A stretch of DNA of 64,000 nucleotides from Lottia gigantea (lineage: Eukaryota > Mollusca > Gastropoda > Lottiidae), in assembly GCF_000327385.1 (NCBI RefSeq), contig NW_008708400.1:4218976-4282975 (forward strand), written 5' to 3'. Positions 11,744 through 26,734 of this stretch are shown here, piece by piece. Numbering within the stretch: the stretch's first letter is position 1; each line of letters starts with the position of its first letter. The position numbers and the translations under genes were made by a program. The notes beneath the pieces were generated by a model. The model worked only from the letters and a program-made list of their open reading frames with translations. It was not told the DNA's origin and did not search any database.

Positions 11744-14700
11744 ATATGGAACCGGAATCGTCGTGTTATTGTTGATATTTGAACTACTGGGTAACATGAG
11801 ACTATAATTGTTATATTTACTGATATTGTTATTGCAATATAGGGCTGGACAATCCCAAAAACTTTTTATGCGTGAGTTAATTGTATACGAACGAGGTGCA
11901 AACTCAAGTGTGGATTTGTAAGAAATTATCAAAGAAATGTACAAAGACACTTTAGTTATGATATTTAGCAATCTATAACATCTAACATTCTCTCTTTGTA
12001 CTGGACACGTTGATATTCATATAGATACATTCAAAATACAACGTGTATCGTAGTGCGATTTGGATAAAGGACAAAAAAGTTACGGGAGTACTTTGTATAT
12101 GAAATTATAAAGGAGGTGGATAATTATCTCCTCACTTTGAATGTATTGTATTCAAAAAAGCCGGAGGAAATCTCAAATGAACCTTATAAATAACATTAAT
12201 CCTTAATGATTGTGTTCTCGACATTGAAGTGTGTCCAGAAAACGATGTGTTCTGTATCGAAACGGAAGTGACGTACTGGTTATGGTGTCATAACCTCAGT
12301 GATGCCAAAGCCCTATATATAGGACTTTGGGTGGTGCATGATAAAATAATTACCTCTTTATGAAATGGTCTATATTAATGTTGTATATTTTTTATCGGTA
12401 GGCATTTACCACGTAGCAGATAGATATTATACATTCAGGAGTTAAATTTCCAAAGTGTCTAAAATATGAACTTAATGACGGACACACTTTAACCTCGCTG
12501 TAAAAAATTCTACCTAGAAAATTGATTAAATTGGAATATCCCTAAAGTTACCTCCCTTTCTGAAGCCTGGTAAATGCCTTATATTGTAGTTTTATAGGGT
12601 GAGTCGTTTGTAAATATATCGGAAAAAGGGAAAAGTTAACAACAAGTTTGATATTGCACGAATGTATAAACGAGAAATACTTATTATTTATTATTTTAAA
12701 TTTTGGCCTTCTGATTTCATTTTACAGACCATTTTCTAAATAAAATTTCCAATAACATTTAAGTCTGAAATCGTTTATGCAAAGTCGTTTTTCTTTTATC
12801 AAATCAAAACCAGGTATATCTGATACATGTTGATTTTAACAAGGTTCTCTATTTATTTATTATATTGTATATATATTGTAACGTTATTTTTGGTTATTTC
12901 TGTTAATTTTATCTGTTCAGACCGTTCCATAATTCTTGGCAGTTTCCGTAAAACGGAAATTACATGATGGACCATTTGGTTTTGGGCCTTTTCAAGGAAA
13001 CTGATTTAGAATTGGCTTGAGATTTGAACAGACAGACTTTACGGATAATCCCAGATGAAAGATATTATGTTTTGTAATGTTTTAGATTATTATCACTATG
13101 AAACGTTGTCGAAACTGAGAATTATAGATATTATTACTCTTTCCTTCAAATAAGTCCTTGAATTCAAATAAATTAAGGTTGGTTTTCTTTTTACTGATGT
13201 ACACGAAAGTAATTGCAGGCAAGATAAATTGTCTCAAAACTGAAGGAAGGCAATTTGTCTTGCACCAAATGCAGCTAATTATCATGTTGGCAGCACAGAT
13301 CTTGTATGGAACTAAAATTCAGGGAAATTTATCACCATTTGTTCCTATCAAAGCATAATGTGAATTAATTTTACCAATTTTGACATCAATTATACAAGTT
13401 TCTTCAAGGTTATTCTTGCAATTTAATTAAAAATGAAAGTAACTTGAAAAAAGCAGCAATAAAAATCAGGCTTTCTAAAGTGCGAATTTTAAACAAATTA
13501 CTTCAATACTGTTCTATTTAACAGTAATTCCCAATGCATAATTTAAGAATCTCGCAGAAAACAAAAATACCATTTATCTGTTAAATATTTTCATTTAATA
13601 TCTTAGCCAAAGAAGTAAAATATACTTTTTTGATCAAAGAGCAAAAATCATAGATATTTATATGCATTATTTAAATTTTCTAACCATGCATAACTATGTA
13701 TGTATATATATAATCTATATTATATTACTCAGTGAAGCAGAACCTATGCAGAACAACTTTGTCATTGTATTAAAGTTGGGTTCACTCTTTTGCATACATA
13801 TATTTTGTTTTAAAAAAATCTTAAAGACGAGCATTACCCAACTAATTGTGTATATCAATTAATGTTTGCAGAATTACATAGAGTTTGAATTATTGTGTCG
13901 AAAACCTAAAAAGTAACTGCTTTTGAAGAATTTGACTTACGGATTTTGGAGAAGCTCGTTTGTTCGTTTTAGATTAAATACAAAGGAATTAAATTGAAAC
14001 ATGGCCAAAAGGATCTGCAGCATGAAACATATATACGTCCCAGATAGATAAGGTGCCAAATTGGCATGAAAAATCACTACAAAAAATATAGCACTCAGGA
14101 AAAGTTTTCTCGAAGTTATCAAAGTGATTTGAAGTTTTGTTTATTCTGTACCATATTTTCAATTCCTATTCATTGTCTAAAAATATTAATGACCATTTTT
14201 ATGACAAGAATTTGAATTATCAACATCCGAACTATCTGGGATGATTTTAAATTAAATTTATAATAAAACTATATATTTGTTGTTTTATCTTTGTTTATGT
14301 CCTAAGATTTCAGTTCCTAAACTACTAGGAATATCTCAATCTCATCCTTGCGAAACAGACTTTTGCAATTGTGATTGCATTTGTGAATTCGATATTCTCC
14401 AGTACACAGTCATAATGTAAGCATTGTATATGTTATATAGCACATTATGACTCATGACTCTCGTTCTGGCGATGTGAAGGACGCTTATATCTTACTCGGA
14501 TTTTTGTGGCATTCTAAGTCTATTCTTAACAATGAATCACTATGCAGGTCAAATTTCATCACCTACCGTATGAGAGTCTGTTTGAAAGCAGAAAGGGACA
14601 TTTGAGGTTCCATAAGGAACATTATTCAAATACTTTGGTCGGAGGTTAATTCGAGAAACACGTGTTGATTCTTATGGAATGATTAAAGAATTTACTAATA

Positions 14701-16528
14701 TTACTGTTCGGTATTTATATTCATAATCTAGTCGTATTATTGTTCACCATTACCGGGGGTTGATTTCGGCCTTGAATATGAGCATTAGTCTTCAGGGGAA
14801 CTAGAACTGTGTGCAATCTCACAATTCCTTGTCTAAGAAGGCTATTTTGTTTATGTTAAGCTCTGAACACTATTACTGATTAGCTTATCTGAACAATTTA
14901 ATTTTTTTTTAAACCAAGTACGATTGACCTCAATAGAGTGGCGAACCACGTCTTTTAAATTATTTTCAATAACGTTTCAATTAACCAACGTCAACCCCTA
15001 ACTTGGTCAAATTATTTGCCCTACACAATTATATCAAAAACAGCCTATTGTGTCAGACGTAACCTAGCTTTGGGAATTTCATATATCCATAAAACGGTAT
15101 GTTATCACATCAAATATGATAATGAGACGTCGTATAGAGTTATAATGACAGTCAGATAAAATATGTTTATTAGGTTTCATATTTATATAGCACAATAGAA
15201 CATCAATATATATTTTAAATAGAATAACGTAAAAAGCAAAAATGTTTCTAGCCATAAGCTGACACTTTTGGAATAAAATGAAAAACACGTAGTAAACATT
15301 CTTTGGTGATCAAATCCGTATTGTGTCCAAATTGTATAATACAAATGAAAAGAAATGGGGTTTCACGTCATCCCAGATTCCAAATCGTATAAAAATGAAG
15401 TGGTGTTTTACGAAATGTTGATTCCAAATTGTATATCCTGAAGCCTTGATTCATTTGGCATTTTAAAACAGGTATTGGTATATGTTTAAAAAAAGGGAAA
15501 AAAGTTGTTAACTTTCATGAACGTAATATTTTAGGTCTTACTTTTCTGCCCCTGAAAGAGTTCACGAAGAGAACGAGAGAAACACAGTGAACTCAAAATA
15601 ATACCTTGCCTTCATTAGACAGTTTTCTACAACGATTTGATATCACGCTATCCAGCCAATCAGACCTCAACAGAAAGACCGAAAATAATATGGCATATTT
15701 GTTTCTTTCTGTTGATAGATCTGATTGCTATTCGGTTCGGTTCAATCAAATCGAATCATTACAAACTAACGTAATACAAGTACCTCATGTAGTCAAGGTA
15801 TTAGATGGTTATACCTTGACATTGTGAAGATGCAAGAGAAATAAATAATGACACTATTTTTCAAATGTTATTAATTTCTAGTTCGATTTCTTAATTTCGA
15901 TAAAATATTTGTTTCCTCTTGTATATTTCATGAGTGCTTGGTGAAATATCACCATCAAAAGGACCGGATATTGAATATGAAATAATTATAACTAATAATC
16001 CAATATTGGACATAATCTCATAATCCATAACCATACACCCTGCTGACAATTATAATCCATAAATAAAGTTTTCATGATAAATTGGCTTTTAACGGCTTAA
16101 CCTGTCCATCTTAATAATCCTAGAGTCATCTTGAGCAATGCCTTTACGTTATTCAATATGTGTAATAATGGGGGGCAAGTTCTTGACCCTTGATGTCCGC
16201 AGTTCAAGTGGATTCAGGTGTGTTTTTGGCAAAGTTTTGATAAATTTTTTATTGGCTTTTTGTTTATGAAAATACAGAGTAAAAGGCATACGTGTCTGAA
16301 TTTATTTGGAGCTGAGCTATTATTTTCACCTTTATAACCAAAACTTATTACCTATAAGGCTGTTCATTAAAGTTCATTCAAAACTAATGACAATATGAAT
16401 ACAACTTTCAGTATCCCTTGAAATTGTTAGAAAGAAAAGTTATCACAAGAAATATGTCCATCATTGCCCAACGCTTGCATTGTTTCAAGTTTCATATTGG
16501 TAAAACGGTGGAAACATATACCTTCTAA
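11744..16528. other. Intergenic, no gene recognised
   Basis: Downstream of the lectin gene there is no convincing coding exon. A minus-strand ORF at 13937-14122 begins with a hydrophobic, signal-peptide-like stretch (LFLSAIFFVVIF) and ends near a GTAAGT, but no domain or second exon was found. A hairpin with arms AGTCATAATGT and ACATTATGACT lies at about 14407-14455. Confidence 0.5.
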
Positions 16529-17183
16529 CTAGACCAAATCAATTCGTGATGGTTGAAAATTTGACACAGAAATTATCGTTTTTCTCAATATTTTAAAGAT
16601 ATAATTGCAAAATCCAAAGTCAAGGATATCATTTTCATATTTCATATTGATTACATACAACTTCAATGAATCATTGGAATACATGTAGTCGTTTTTTATA
16701 TAAACTTTAAGGACAGGATAAGAATTGTACACGTATGGTTTTTCATTTAATCTTGAAAAGTTCCATGTTATTTTTGCATTCAGTATAAACAGTAAAAACA
16801 AGTGACTGGTTATCGAAGCTACATTTGAAGTTGTATAATGTTTCTGTTCGTACGTTTTTTATTCATAATATCAATTCTACATTTTATATAAAAAATAACA
16901 AATTGGGTAGTCGCAAGATATTTTTTGAATGAACAGTTTTTTGACGGATTCGTTTACAAAAAAAATCTTTTCGACGGAAGTGACTCTTATCCACTGTTGA
17001 AAAATCATGGAAGCCATGATGACATGAAATATTCCAGCCAAAGACAACATTAAGAACAGGCTGCAGACCTGAGACCTGCTCATAAGTTTTTGAACTCAAC
17101 AACACTAAAGTGGACAGGATAAAGATTTTTTTAATCAAATCACTACCGTTACGATTTGTCTCCACCAGCTTCCAATGGACCAC
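16529..17183 (-). other. Overlapping unrecognised minus-strand ORFs
   Basis: ORFs at 16529-16801 (90 codons) and 16877-17183 (two overlapping frames) lie close together on the minus strand. One starts with a hydrophobic leader (SLFLMLSLAGIFHVIM), as a secreted protein would. I recognise no domain, splice sites are unconvincing and there is no supporting context, so chance is likely. Confidence 0.15.
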
Positions 17184-20100
17184 TAGTAGTCTACGTTCAC
17201 TGAAAACTTGAATTGCATGCTAATACATGTAAACTGAAAAGTAAGCCAATTCTTTGTCCAAACATGATGGATTATCTGTACTTGATCCATTGGATAGATG
17301 TAAAGATTATACATTTATAATATAATCTATCAAATGCATAATAAACTGCATTATCTTGTTGAGACTGATAAATTACCTGTATAATGTCTTATTGAAATTA
17401 ATATTATCCTATTACATAACGTAATTTAATATCAGACACGCCCACTACTGTCATAACGTCATTGTTCAAATTGCATAATGTCAAATTCGATACTTATGTA
17501 CATGTATATATTTGCACTTGAATTACAGGGATAAACTTGCAAGGTGTTCTAGCATAGAGGTACCTTTTAGTGAGTCGAATTGACAAAAGTAAACTCTTTT
17601 TAGATGATAATTGTAGTATATCGTTTTATTAAAAAAAAATAGAAAAGGTATCGATTGCGAAGTCAATATTTATTTTTGCTAAAAATTCTCTAAGAAACTT
17701 GGCAGGTAAGATCGCAATAATGATATCTCGGATGAGTTAAAAAAAAAAAGATGTTTTTCCCGGGTTCTAGTATTTAGAATGTCTGAAAATGTATACTTCC
17801 ATTTCTCAACTTCCATTTTCTCAACAACTACATACCTCGAATTAGTCTAGTTTGCAAAACTGCACTATTGGATAGGTTCCAATATAAAGGAATTTTCCAA
17901 TTTTTTAAGCCAATCTAAAGCTGGAATTTATGGGAAATTGAATAGGCTTCCTGAGTCGTGTCCAAACTCTTCTGAATACCTTAAAAGGTCAAAACATTGA
18001 TTTCAGCTTGCCGATAGGGTTTACTGACTCGACATTCTTGAAATTCCTTGCTTTGACAAATATGTGATTATTATTGGAAACAATGCCTTTATATCCTTCA
18101 TATTAGATATAAAGATAAAGGAATATAATATCATATTTATGGTAATATATCAAATGTTATTTTTATATTAGGATATATTATTAGCAAGGATAGTAATATT
18201 ATTTTAAAATTTGTAAAATATACCCAAATCTATCAAAATAGATGTGAATAACGCGACGGGATATGAATGAACATATCGTTTGGTTTAGACCCGATTTTTG
18301 TCACAATTATTGTCCCTCAATTTCACGCCTTTCTTACTCTTTACACAAAATGTGGCGGTTTGAAGATAACGAATGGCGCTACAGACACAATAGAGCAGTA
18401 ATATTTGGGTCTGTTTTTTGAAAACGATATGCGAGTTTGCACAAAGCTGATCTCCGGTGTTTTTATGATTGTTTAATTCAGCTTAAAAAATTTAATTCAT
18501 CAGAGGATTTCATCTTTAAAAAATGTAATTTAAATATATCCAGTCTGAATTACATAGCTAATGTGCTGATTAAAGTCATCAGTAGGTTGACGCCAAAATT
18601 TTACTCGCCTTACAGATTTCATTCATTGCAGTTTTTCAATTAGGGTTTTCTACTTTCTATCGCCTCTATTGACATCATATTTTATTATGGGTAATAATAT
18701 CAAATATAATCTTTTTCACCGATTCAAAATTAACATATCAAATAAACAATAATAGCTACGAGGACTCTCCGAGTTGAAAAACCCAGTCGTTCAGTGGAAT
18801 CCTGTGTTACGGAAGAGTGACACCCGCGACAGTGCTTATGATAGTGTAGCTTAAAATCACCAAAGGTAACTTACGGCATAAGATGTGATTTTGTACTTAG
18901 AAGTTTTCAGACTTAAGTGGCCTCGGATTGGGAGAAAACATAGCCACACCCCTTTTCTTCAACCTAATGCCTGCTTGAGCGTCTTCAGTGCTCTTTGCCC
19001 CCAAGATAATACTGTGGTCCCTATTCGGCTCCTCCACCTAGTAATTCATAAAAGCGTCAATGGGTGGCTCATTTAGGTATTTCTTAACTGAATGGTCTTC
19101 TGGCTATTGCAAAATAGACCAGTGAAGAATCTACAACTAGAATTGAAGCTATTACTTAATATACTAATTTTGATATTCTGCATTGCTCTCATTTTAGGAT
19201 ATATACAAAACTTCACAAATTGATATAAATATGTATTGAAACTAAATGATATCTGAGGTCAGTAAATGTATGGTGGCATTGCGTGATGAAATTGTAACAA
19301 TTTAAACTATCTTACCATAAGATATTGTATTTTAATAATATATTAACCCCTGCTCTATCACAGTGGATCAAATTTACGCTTCATTGTACCTGCAATACCA
19401 AGCCAAAAGTTAAAGTCATTTCAGTATTTTGAATGAATGCAATGCATTGAATAAATAGATATTAAGAGCATTTAAAAAATGTCAAATTTTTAGGGTTTAG
19501 TTAAGGTTGTGATATTTTTCGGGAAATTTCAAACTCAGTAAAATGAAATGTTTATAGTGGCAATTAAGGTTTCACATTTGAAACCACGACTAAACTTTCA
19601 ATTCTGTATTTTTTAATCCTCCCTTTGCCTCATATCAACATGGATTGTGCTACGGTCTTGCAATCATTAGCTTCCTAAGCCTTTTTGCTTACATGCTTGC
19701 AAACATGTAAACACTTTACTATTGAATATTTTTGAATATTTTGAGTTTTAATATGTTAACTTCTGAACTTTTCCCGAACAGACCAACCCTGTCCTGTACT
19801 GGTAATGATGCTGTTAACAATTTCAAATATCATTGCATCAATGTAAGTATAGGCCATTAGCAATAGTTACATCTGATGATCCAATTAGGCTGTGAAAAAG
19901 ATTGTACGTAACAGCAAATATCATTCATTTTTTAAATGTTTCGATAAAAAAGACTTAAACAATAGAGGGTTGTTTTAAACCAAACACCAAACAATATCAA
20001 GTTTTAACTTTAAGATTTAAAGTATCTACAAATACAGTTTATCTCATTATGTACATGTAGTTTATTTAAACTTTGATTGTAAAATGCCAATGCAGCCTAC

Positions 20101-20426
20101 TGATATTGCAACCAACCCTGTTTATGATTTTGTATTGTTTGATGTTTGATGCCATTTATTTCACACCATCGGTTGTTACCGTACTTCGGTTTGTATATCT
20201 AATTTACTACACAACCAAGCGTTTCTTACACTTATGGTACGGCCCATTTCTGTATGTATTCTTGATATTTATTAAGGCTTATCAGTGTTTATATGTGTAT
20301 ATTTTTAAGTGGTGTGGTTCTCCAGCACTAACTATATAAGGAATATGAAGTAGAATATAGTGTCGTGTAATGTGGGAACGCAAAAGTTAAGTTCGACATT
20401 GAGATCAGGGTAATAGACCAAAGATG
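17184..20426. other. Intergenic, nothing recognised
   Basis: AT-rich sequence with short chance ORFs only. I see no exon, RNA gene or element that I can name. Confidence 0.5.
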
Positions 20427-20935
20427 GACAGCAAAGTATACACCCATACACTGCTAAGTATACACCACACCCTTTAAGCCTCCCATACATAGCTAAGTAT
20501 ACACACCCTTTAAGCATCCCATACATAGCTGAGTATACACACCCTTTAAGCCCCCCATAATAAGCTAAGTATACACATCCTTAAGCCCCCATTACACAGC
20601 TAAGTATACACACCAATAAAGCCCCCATACACAGCAAAGCATATATATCCCTGAAGCCCCCTCCCCCCACCCCCCATACACAGCTAAGTATACATACCCT
20701 TAAAGCCTCCCATAAACAGATAAGTATACACACCCTTTAAGCATCCCATACCATAACAGATAAATACACAGCAACGCATACATATCCTTTAAGCCCCCCA
20801 TAGACAGCAAGTCTCCCATAGACAGCAACGTATATACACCCTTTAAACATCCCATACACAGCTAAGTATACCCATCCTTTAAGCCCCCAATACACAGCAA
20901 TGTTTATTCATCCTGTAAACCCCCCTAACACAGTA
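20427..20935. repeat. Minisatellite, unit about 35-40 bp
   Basis: An imperfect tandem array of roughly a dozen copies. Each unit holds a core like AGCTAAGTATACACACCC followed by TTTAAGCC and a C-rich run with CCCATACA. Copies vary in length and carry small losses. The array is strongly strand-asymmetric (C-rich on the plus strand), unlike its AT-rich surroundings. Confidence 0.85.
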
Positions 20936-21738
20936 AAGGCTAAATAGCTTTTTAAAATCTTTTTCTCACTGCATATACTTTGTGAACTGGCAGGCTGTCA
21001 TATTGTCAAATACATAGCAGTTTTAAGACTAAAAATAAAACAAAATATGTAGATGTCACCTTGAAACCTGTACATAAGTCGGTCTTAAAAAAAACCTTTG
21101 ATAATTCAAAAATATGAGAAAAACAAATGTAAACAAAAATGCACATAACCTTGTCTGTATGACGATCAAATTGATATAATAAAGTAGTAGATAATAATGA
21201 GATTTTTGGGACAAATTCGTGGATGTCGCCTATTGATTTGAGAGGATTATTATTGTGTTCTCAATTGATTTGAATTCTTGCAGAGCTTTTCCTGTATTTC
21301 CTTCCCGTATTTATCCCGTTGAGATAGACACAATTAAATGTGGAAGCTCTGACAAAATTTCCACATTGCACACTGCATTGTATTGCTTTTTAAGGTGCAG
21401 AGAAATGGGACTTGAAAGGAAAAATCCTTTTCAATCAACAAGTCATATTTTAGGGGGTTTTGTCTTTCATGTGAAAAAATAATAATTGAAGTTATTTGAA
21501 ATATTTTCATCCTAAAATGTCATTTTTACAAGAATAAAGATTCTTTTTAATATGCACAATGTAAACTAATCGCACCATCTATTTTAAATATAAACCTAAT
21601 ATTTTAAATCTTCTCAACTGTGAAATATTTCTATTTTTATGTCCATTAAAAGACCAAATATTTGGAGGCGGCCATAAAATTCCGACTTATTAACGTTTTT
21701 AATTGGCGATTTGTTGACGTCAAATACCTTCTTTTTTT
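20936..21738. other. Intergenic, nothing recognised
   Basis: No coding exon or named element is visible. The ORF at 21255-21482 has no recognisable domain. Confidence 0.45.
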
Positions 21739-22120
21739 TTATTTATGCAATAATATGTTTCTGATTACTGGACACCCACGTAAGTTAAAGATGTGAAAAA
21801 AACGAATTACATATTTGGTGGGTTTTGAATCAAACATAACGTCAAGCATACATTTTATACCTTTTGAATATGTGTCAGAATGAACCAAATCAATCCCAAT
21901 TTTCAAAAGTTTTCTTGGGGAGAAACATCTCAAGCATCCCATTGGAGGCTTTTTCATATAATGAGCTTCAACACAGCTCCTACCTTTTGAATCTCAATCA
22001 CGACAGTTGTCCACCCATTAAGTCGGTCTGCCCCTGATATGTACCCCCAATCTGGGAGGCTGGCGTCGATGCTGATGTCAGTGGTCTCTACGAGCAAAGA
22101 TGGGTGTCGCTCAATGACTT
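21739..22120 (-). mobile_element. Possible retroelement RNase H relic (DIRS-like)
   Basis: On the minus strand a peptide containing DISIDASLPDWGYISG followed by NGWTTV recalls the RNase H region of tyrosine-recombinase (DIRS-type) retrotransposons, where an aspartate-Ala-Ser-x-x-x-Trp-Gly motif precedes a Gly-x-Trp. A further open piece (21739-21957) continues downstream. If real it is an old, broken fragment; no terminal repeats, reverse transcriptase or recombinase were recognised. The call rests on one motif. Confidence 0.25.
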
Positions 22121-25100
22121 AGAAGCTTGTTTGAGTTTCATTCAGACACGTTTTCTTGTGCCTACTGATGATCAGTCACTCTTTTAACGTGAAGCTGGTG
22201 GCTACGTTAAATACCTAGACAATTAAAAACTGAAAAAGGTAAGTTTTTTTCCCCTGTCGTAGCTAAATTTTTCTGATTGCGCACTGTATGGGTTGAGCTC
22301 TTCATTGGACTTAATTTACATGCTAAGTAGAAGCTACACCTTATTGCGGTGGTAAATAAAACAAAACCTAGATGTAGTCTCGCTGGTCCTCCGTACTCAT
22401 GTATTAATGGCTATTATCATTTCTTACATGATGTAAAATGACTCTACATTCTTCAGTTTTATTATTCACAAACAGCAGGAGACTTTGAAATCTGTCACCT
22501 CAACACGTCAACAAGACATAGAAATATACCAAGAATTTGAAATGTGACGAAACACATTTCTGATTTATAACATGGGGACCCCTGAAACTTATACAAAACC
22601 CGGGGTTAATTTTATACAGAATTTTGATATTTAAATGCCTATTTTCTATTATGTACTAATTCGTGTATGATATAAGTAATTAATTAACATGACATTTATT
22701 AGGTTATTATGGTGAGTTTTTCAACAAAATTATTATTAATGGATCTTTTTTTTATACAAGTCGTTAAGCACTATAAGACATAAACTTGTACAAGGTGATA
22801 AAAGGGAACAATACGGATGTTAATAACCGCTTTATCACTGTGAAATTATAAAGAATTGTTTAATATACAAAACACATACATGTATAAATCAGATCGTAAC
22901 ATCTTAATGATTTTTGAAACATGAATATTAATATTAAGTCAAATATGTATAAATGAGTGTGGTTCGTTAATAGACTCTTAAATGTTTGGGTTTTTGTAAA
23001 TAAAAAAGTCTTTTGTAAAGAAAAGCAATGTCTTTTCCTTAAAAATATCAGATTGTATAATGAACATTTTGATGGACCGTGAGATTTTTTCCGCTTTGTA
23101 CTGCTCTGAGAATGAGATTTTGATGAGACTTAGAAAGCCAATGCACGACATTCTTAAAAAAATACTAAAATTAGTCTCCTGTCATTATCCTGTTCAAACA
23201 ACATCAGCTTGCAATTACATTAAAAACAACGGCGTACGAAATTGATAAACTAAGGATATTACTAACTACATGTACCAGCAATGGTTGATTATACTGTAAG
23301 TCAAGAGCGCAATATTAGTATTTTCACAAAGATTTGCATTCTCAGGGAGTCTGAAATTGCCACGGCACCACCAAAGGGAAATGATTGTGATCTGGTTCCA
23401 ATTTTGCTAACCTGTGGCGTGTTAGCCATCTGTTCCGACCACCGTTTTGTATCAAACAAACAATACATGGTATGCTACGTTTGTGGTTAATATGATTCGG
23501 GGAATGTTACAGAATATGAAAACAAACCCGACTATTTTACACAAATACCGCCTCACCGACTCAAAAGGGACGAACTGTTATTGTCTTAGTGCGACGTCTT
23601 GATATATTCAAGATGGTGTCGCATGCAGACTTCTAAGCGAAGTAAGATGGCAATAAACAATCTTTGAAAAATAACGATCAAAATAAGAAAAATAGTATGT
23701 TCTTTTTGAATATGAAGAAAACATTTCACTTTTTCCCTCATTAAAATAATCAGACAAAGAAGAGAGACTAGGCATTTCCCATTGGAATTCCATCAGCAAA
23801 GGCCTCCATGGGAATCAACAAGAAAAAAATCTGAAAAGAATACAGTCATATTTAAAATTGACTGACGGTTTAAAAAATCCGTTCACATCGTACATAAAGA
23901 GAGCAGAGATAAGGGTCACCACCCCAGTCCCGATTTTCACTAAAGCCTTATTACTGGACCACTTAAGGGTGTTTTGTAAAGAGTAAATCCAGATTTTGTT
24001 ACAGGTAGAAAACGAGCTAAGACAATCATGGGTCTAGAAAACATGTTCATACAAGGGCGTTCTGATTTCTAACCTTAGCACAGTCGATAGCTAACAGAGG
24101 CTAATGAGATTCAACAGGTTGAGATCTACTGGAACTTCTATTTTGTTTTATAGGGTAGCCACACATGACGTTCTCGTCAACTCGCTATTAGAAAAGTGTG
24201 TTCTATAATTGCATATTTCCATTCTCTATTCATCGTCAAATGGCATTAGTTATAATTACATCAAAAGGGATTGATAAATAAACAGTTGGAGTATAATTAA
24301 GTATAAATTTTCATAGTGAAGACATGCTTGTAATTTTTAGATAACGGGATACGAAGCTATCATGCCCAACTATCGAACAGATGTGGTTTTTGCACAGAAT
24401 AGTCCAGAAGTGTGCAAATGAGGGGAGAAACCCGTTGAATTTGAAATTTCGCTGTTATTTAGGTAATGGCGTAAATGTCGGTTCCAGCATGGTCAAACAG
24501 AACCTGGACCTTCCCAGCGAAGTCACCTCTGCATGGGGTTGTTTTCACGGACAAATTATTTTCTGTCAGAGAATTTGTACTATTTCTGTCAACAGATTGT
24601 TACGATGGCCTGAAAGTATGTATATAAGTATACCATATGGGAATACTGTTAATAATTAGCGATGTTGTAATATATTTATTGTACTGCTTAAACGTATTGA
24701 CCTCATAATCCTCAAGGTTATTCTGATATTCATTTCTTATTGAGATCAGATCGTTTAAACATTGTCTAGCAAATTGAAGGTTTGGTACTTGTTTTAGAAT
24801 CACAAGAGAAAAGTGGCAAGCCGATTCATTATATTTAGCAAACATTACTGTGGAATAAATGAAACGAAAACAATATCGACCACCTTTTAAGAAATGAAAC
24901 AAACTATAGTACCGCTTTTCTAGGACAATTTAAATCCATGTTTTCAGCTTTCATTGAACCATTTGGTTTTTCTAGTAGACAGACGATGTAACGAACACTA
25001 GTACAGATATTAAAGGCCTTGAGGTTTGAATCATGGATGTAAAAGAGACTTGATGGAGGGAAATGACCAAATTTGACCAAAATGTGTTTATGATCTCGTC

Positions 25101-25581
25101 CTCATAAACTACGTTCATTTATAATAATTCCATTGTATTGCTTCACTAAATACCCCCGACACACAAACCCCGTCCCTCATTCTGCCTTCCACTTTTATAG
25201 CTACGTACACATTTTGTAATTCATTTAACTAATATTAATATTTATAAGCTTCTGTGTTTGGGAAATATACATACAGAAAATATGGTAAACTTTGTACAAA
25301 GATTATTTTAAATTGACTGAAGGGAGCTAACACAGATTTTCAATTAAAATCAGACAACAATACTCCATGTGTGTATTATAAGCTTAAGATTAAAATGCAT
25401 ACGGGAGCCTTTTTCTTAGTTTCCTTTGATGAAAACGCAATAAAATTTTACGAAAATTTCTCCTTTAGACTCTTTTTCACAAAAATATATTTGAAATGTT
25501 CATTGGCTAGTGTTATGTGCTAAAGAATTTGTAAAGAATACAACTGTGCATTGATCATACAATTTATCTAAAATGACCACT
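22121..25581. other. Intergenic, nothing recognised
   Basis: AT-rich sequence. Plus-strand ORFs at 23060-23245, 23281-23490 and 24381-24659 and minus-strand ORFs at 23608-23799 and 24600-24902 have no recognised domain or splice context. Confidence 0.45.
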
Positions 25582-26734
25582 TTAATAGTTTGAGCATAGA
25601 GGGTAATTCAAAGTAGAACAGTCTTTTGTGTCTAACAATCTTTCGTCTTCATTGAACACCACACACAATTTAGTTTCTATTTGGTTGGGCTCGCTATCAC
25701 CCCATAAACTATCAAATCCATTGTCAAATACTATACCATTATCCCATACATATTTCTGTAGAGTCAAGTTGTATTTTAATCCTATCCAAACGTGATCATT
25801 CCTGAAATGTATGAAGAAATTAATACAGTATAAAGTTCACGAAGTTGCAGACTGAAAAAAGGTCATGAAATGAGCACGAGATGACACCTGCCAATGTTTA
25901 TATACTTAGATAATTGAAACATAGGTCTATAATTATTCTCCAATCTTCATGTGCAATAACGAATAGCGAATACAGCCAATCAGAGCTTTCTGTTCAGAGC
26001 TTTAATTGGATGTATTCGTAGGCCAACAACAATCAAATTGCTGAATACAAGAATGGTGGCTATTAAAGTCACGGTATAATACGAGGTTTGTAATACTATG
26101 ACATTGAGAAGATGACATTCCCCAATTTTAACCTTAACCTAAAGTACCACCTTTACCTTGGTACAAAACTTCACAAATTGAAAAAAATAGTCTATCAAGA
26201 ACTGCGTGTTAAGTGCAGTTGCGGCGCCAATGGGAATACGTTGGGCAGACTGACTCAATAGAGCGACAACTTACTGTCGAGGCTGAATTCAAAATGCGGC
26301 CAATATGTGGAGGCATCTTGTCGCAAGCCACTCTTAAAGATTCTCCCAAGAAACATTTCGAAAAATCGTATAAAAATCATATTTTTTGTTACAATTTGTT
26401 AAAAATAAAGTGGGGGTACAATTGTGATACAAACCATTTTTCTAGTACCTCATAAACATATTGTAATTTAATGTAAAAATAATTATCGAAGACCAAGCAA
26501 GATTCGGAAAACAATGTGGTAAGAGATTAGTACAGGAAGCCTTAAAACCCCTTATTAAAAATGTTCTATTAAATTACTTAGAATATAAGAATACTTACGG
26601 AGCCTCATCAATAAGCATTTGATGAACCATCTGGCCGTCGTCTAGTGACTTGATAATCGCCAATATGTCTCCATTTAGTTTGCATTCTGCCTTGGCCTCT
26701 TCTTGCGGAAGTATACGTTTTATAACATTTCTTT
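25582..26734 (-). CDS. C-type lectin domain exons
   Basis: Exons 26599-26734 and 25582-25801 together cover most of a C-type lectin fold. Conserved features visible are the AEC cysteine helix, WIGL, the second-loop Trp, EPN, the CV cysteine and the final PLC. The acceptors are TTTAG and TTTCAG, and the donor after 26599 is GTAAGT. The stop follows CSNY at 25582-25584. Confidence 0.88.

Noticed and set aside
24381-24902. ORFs of 92 and 100 codons near 24.4-24.9 kb
   Set aside because: No recognised motif, opposite strands, no splice context; likely chance in AT-rich DNA.
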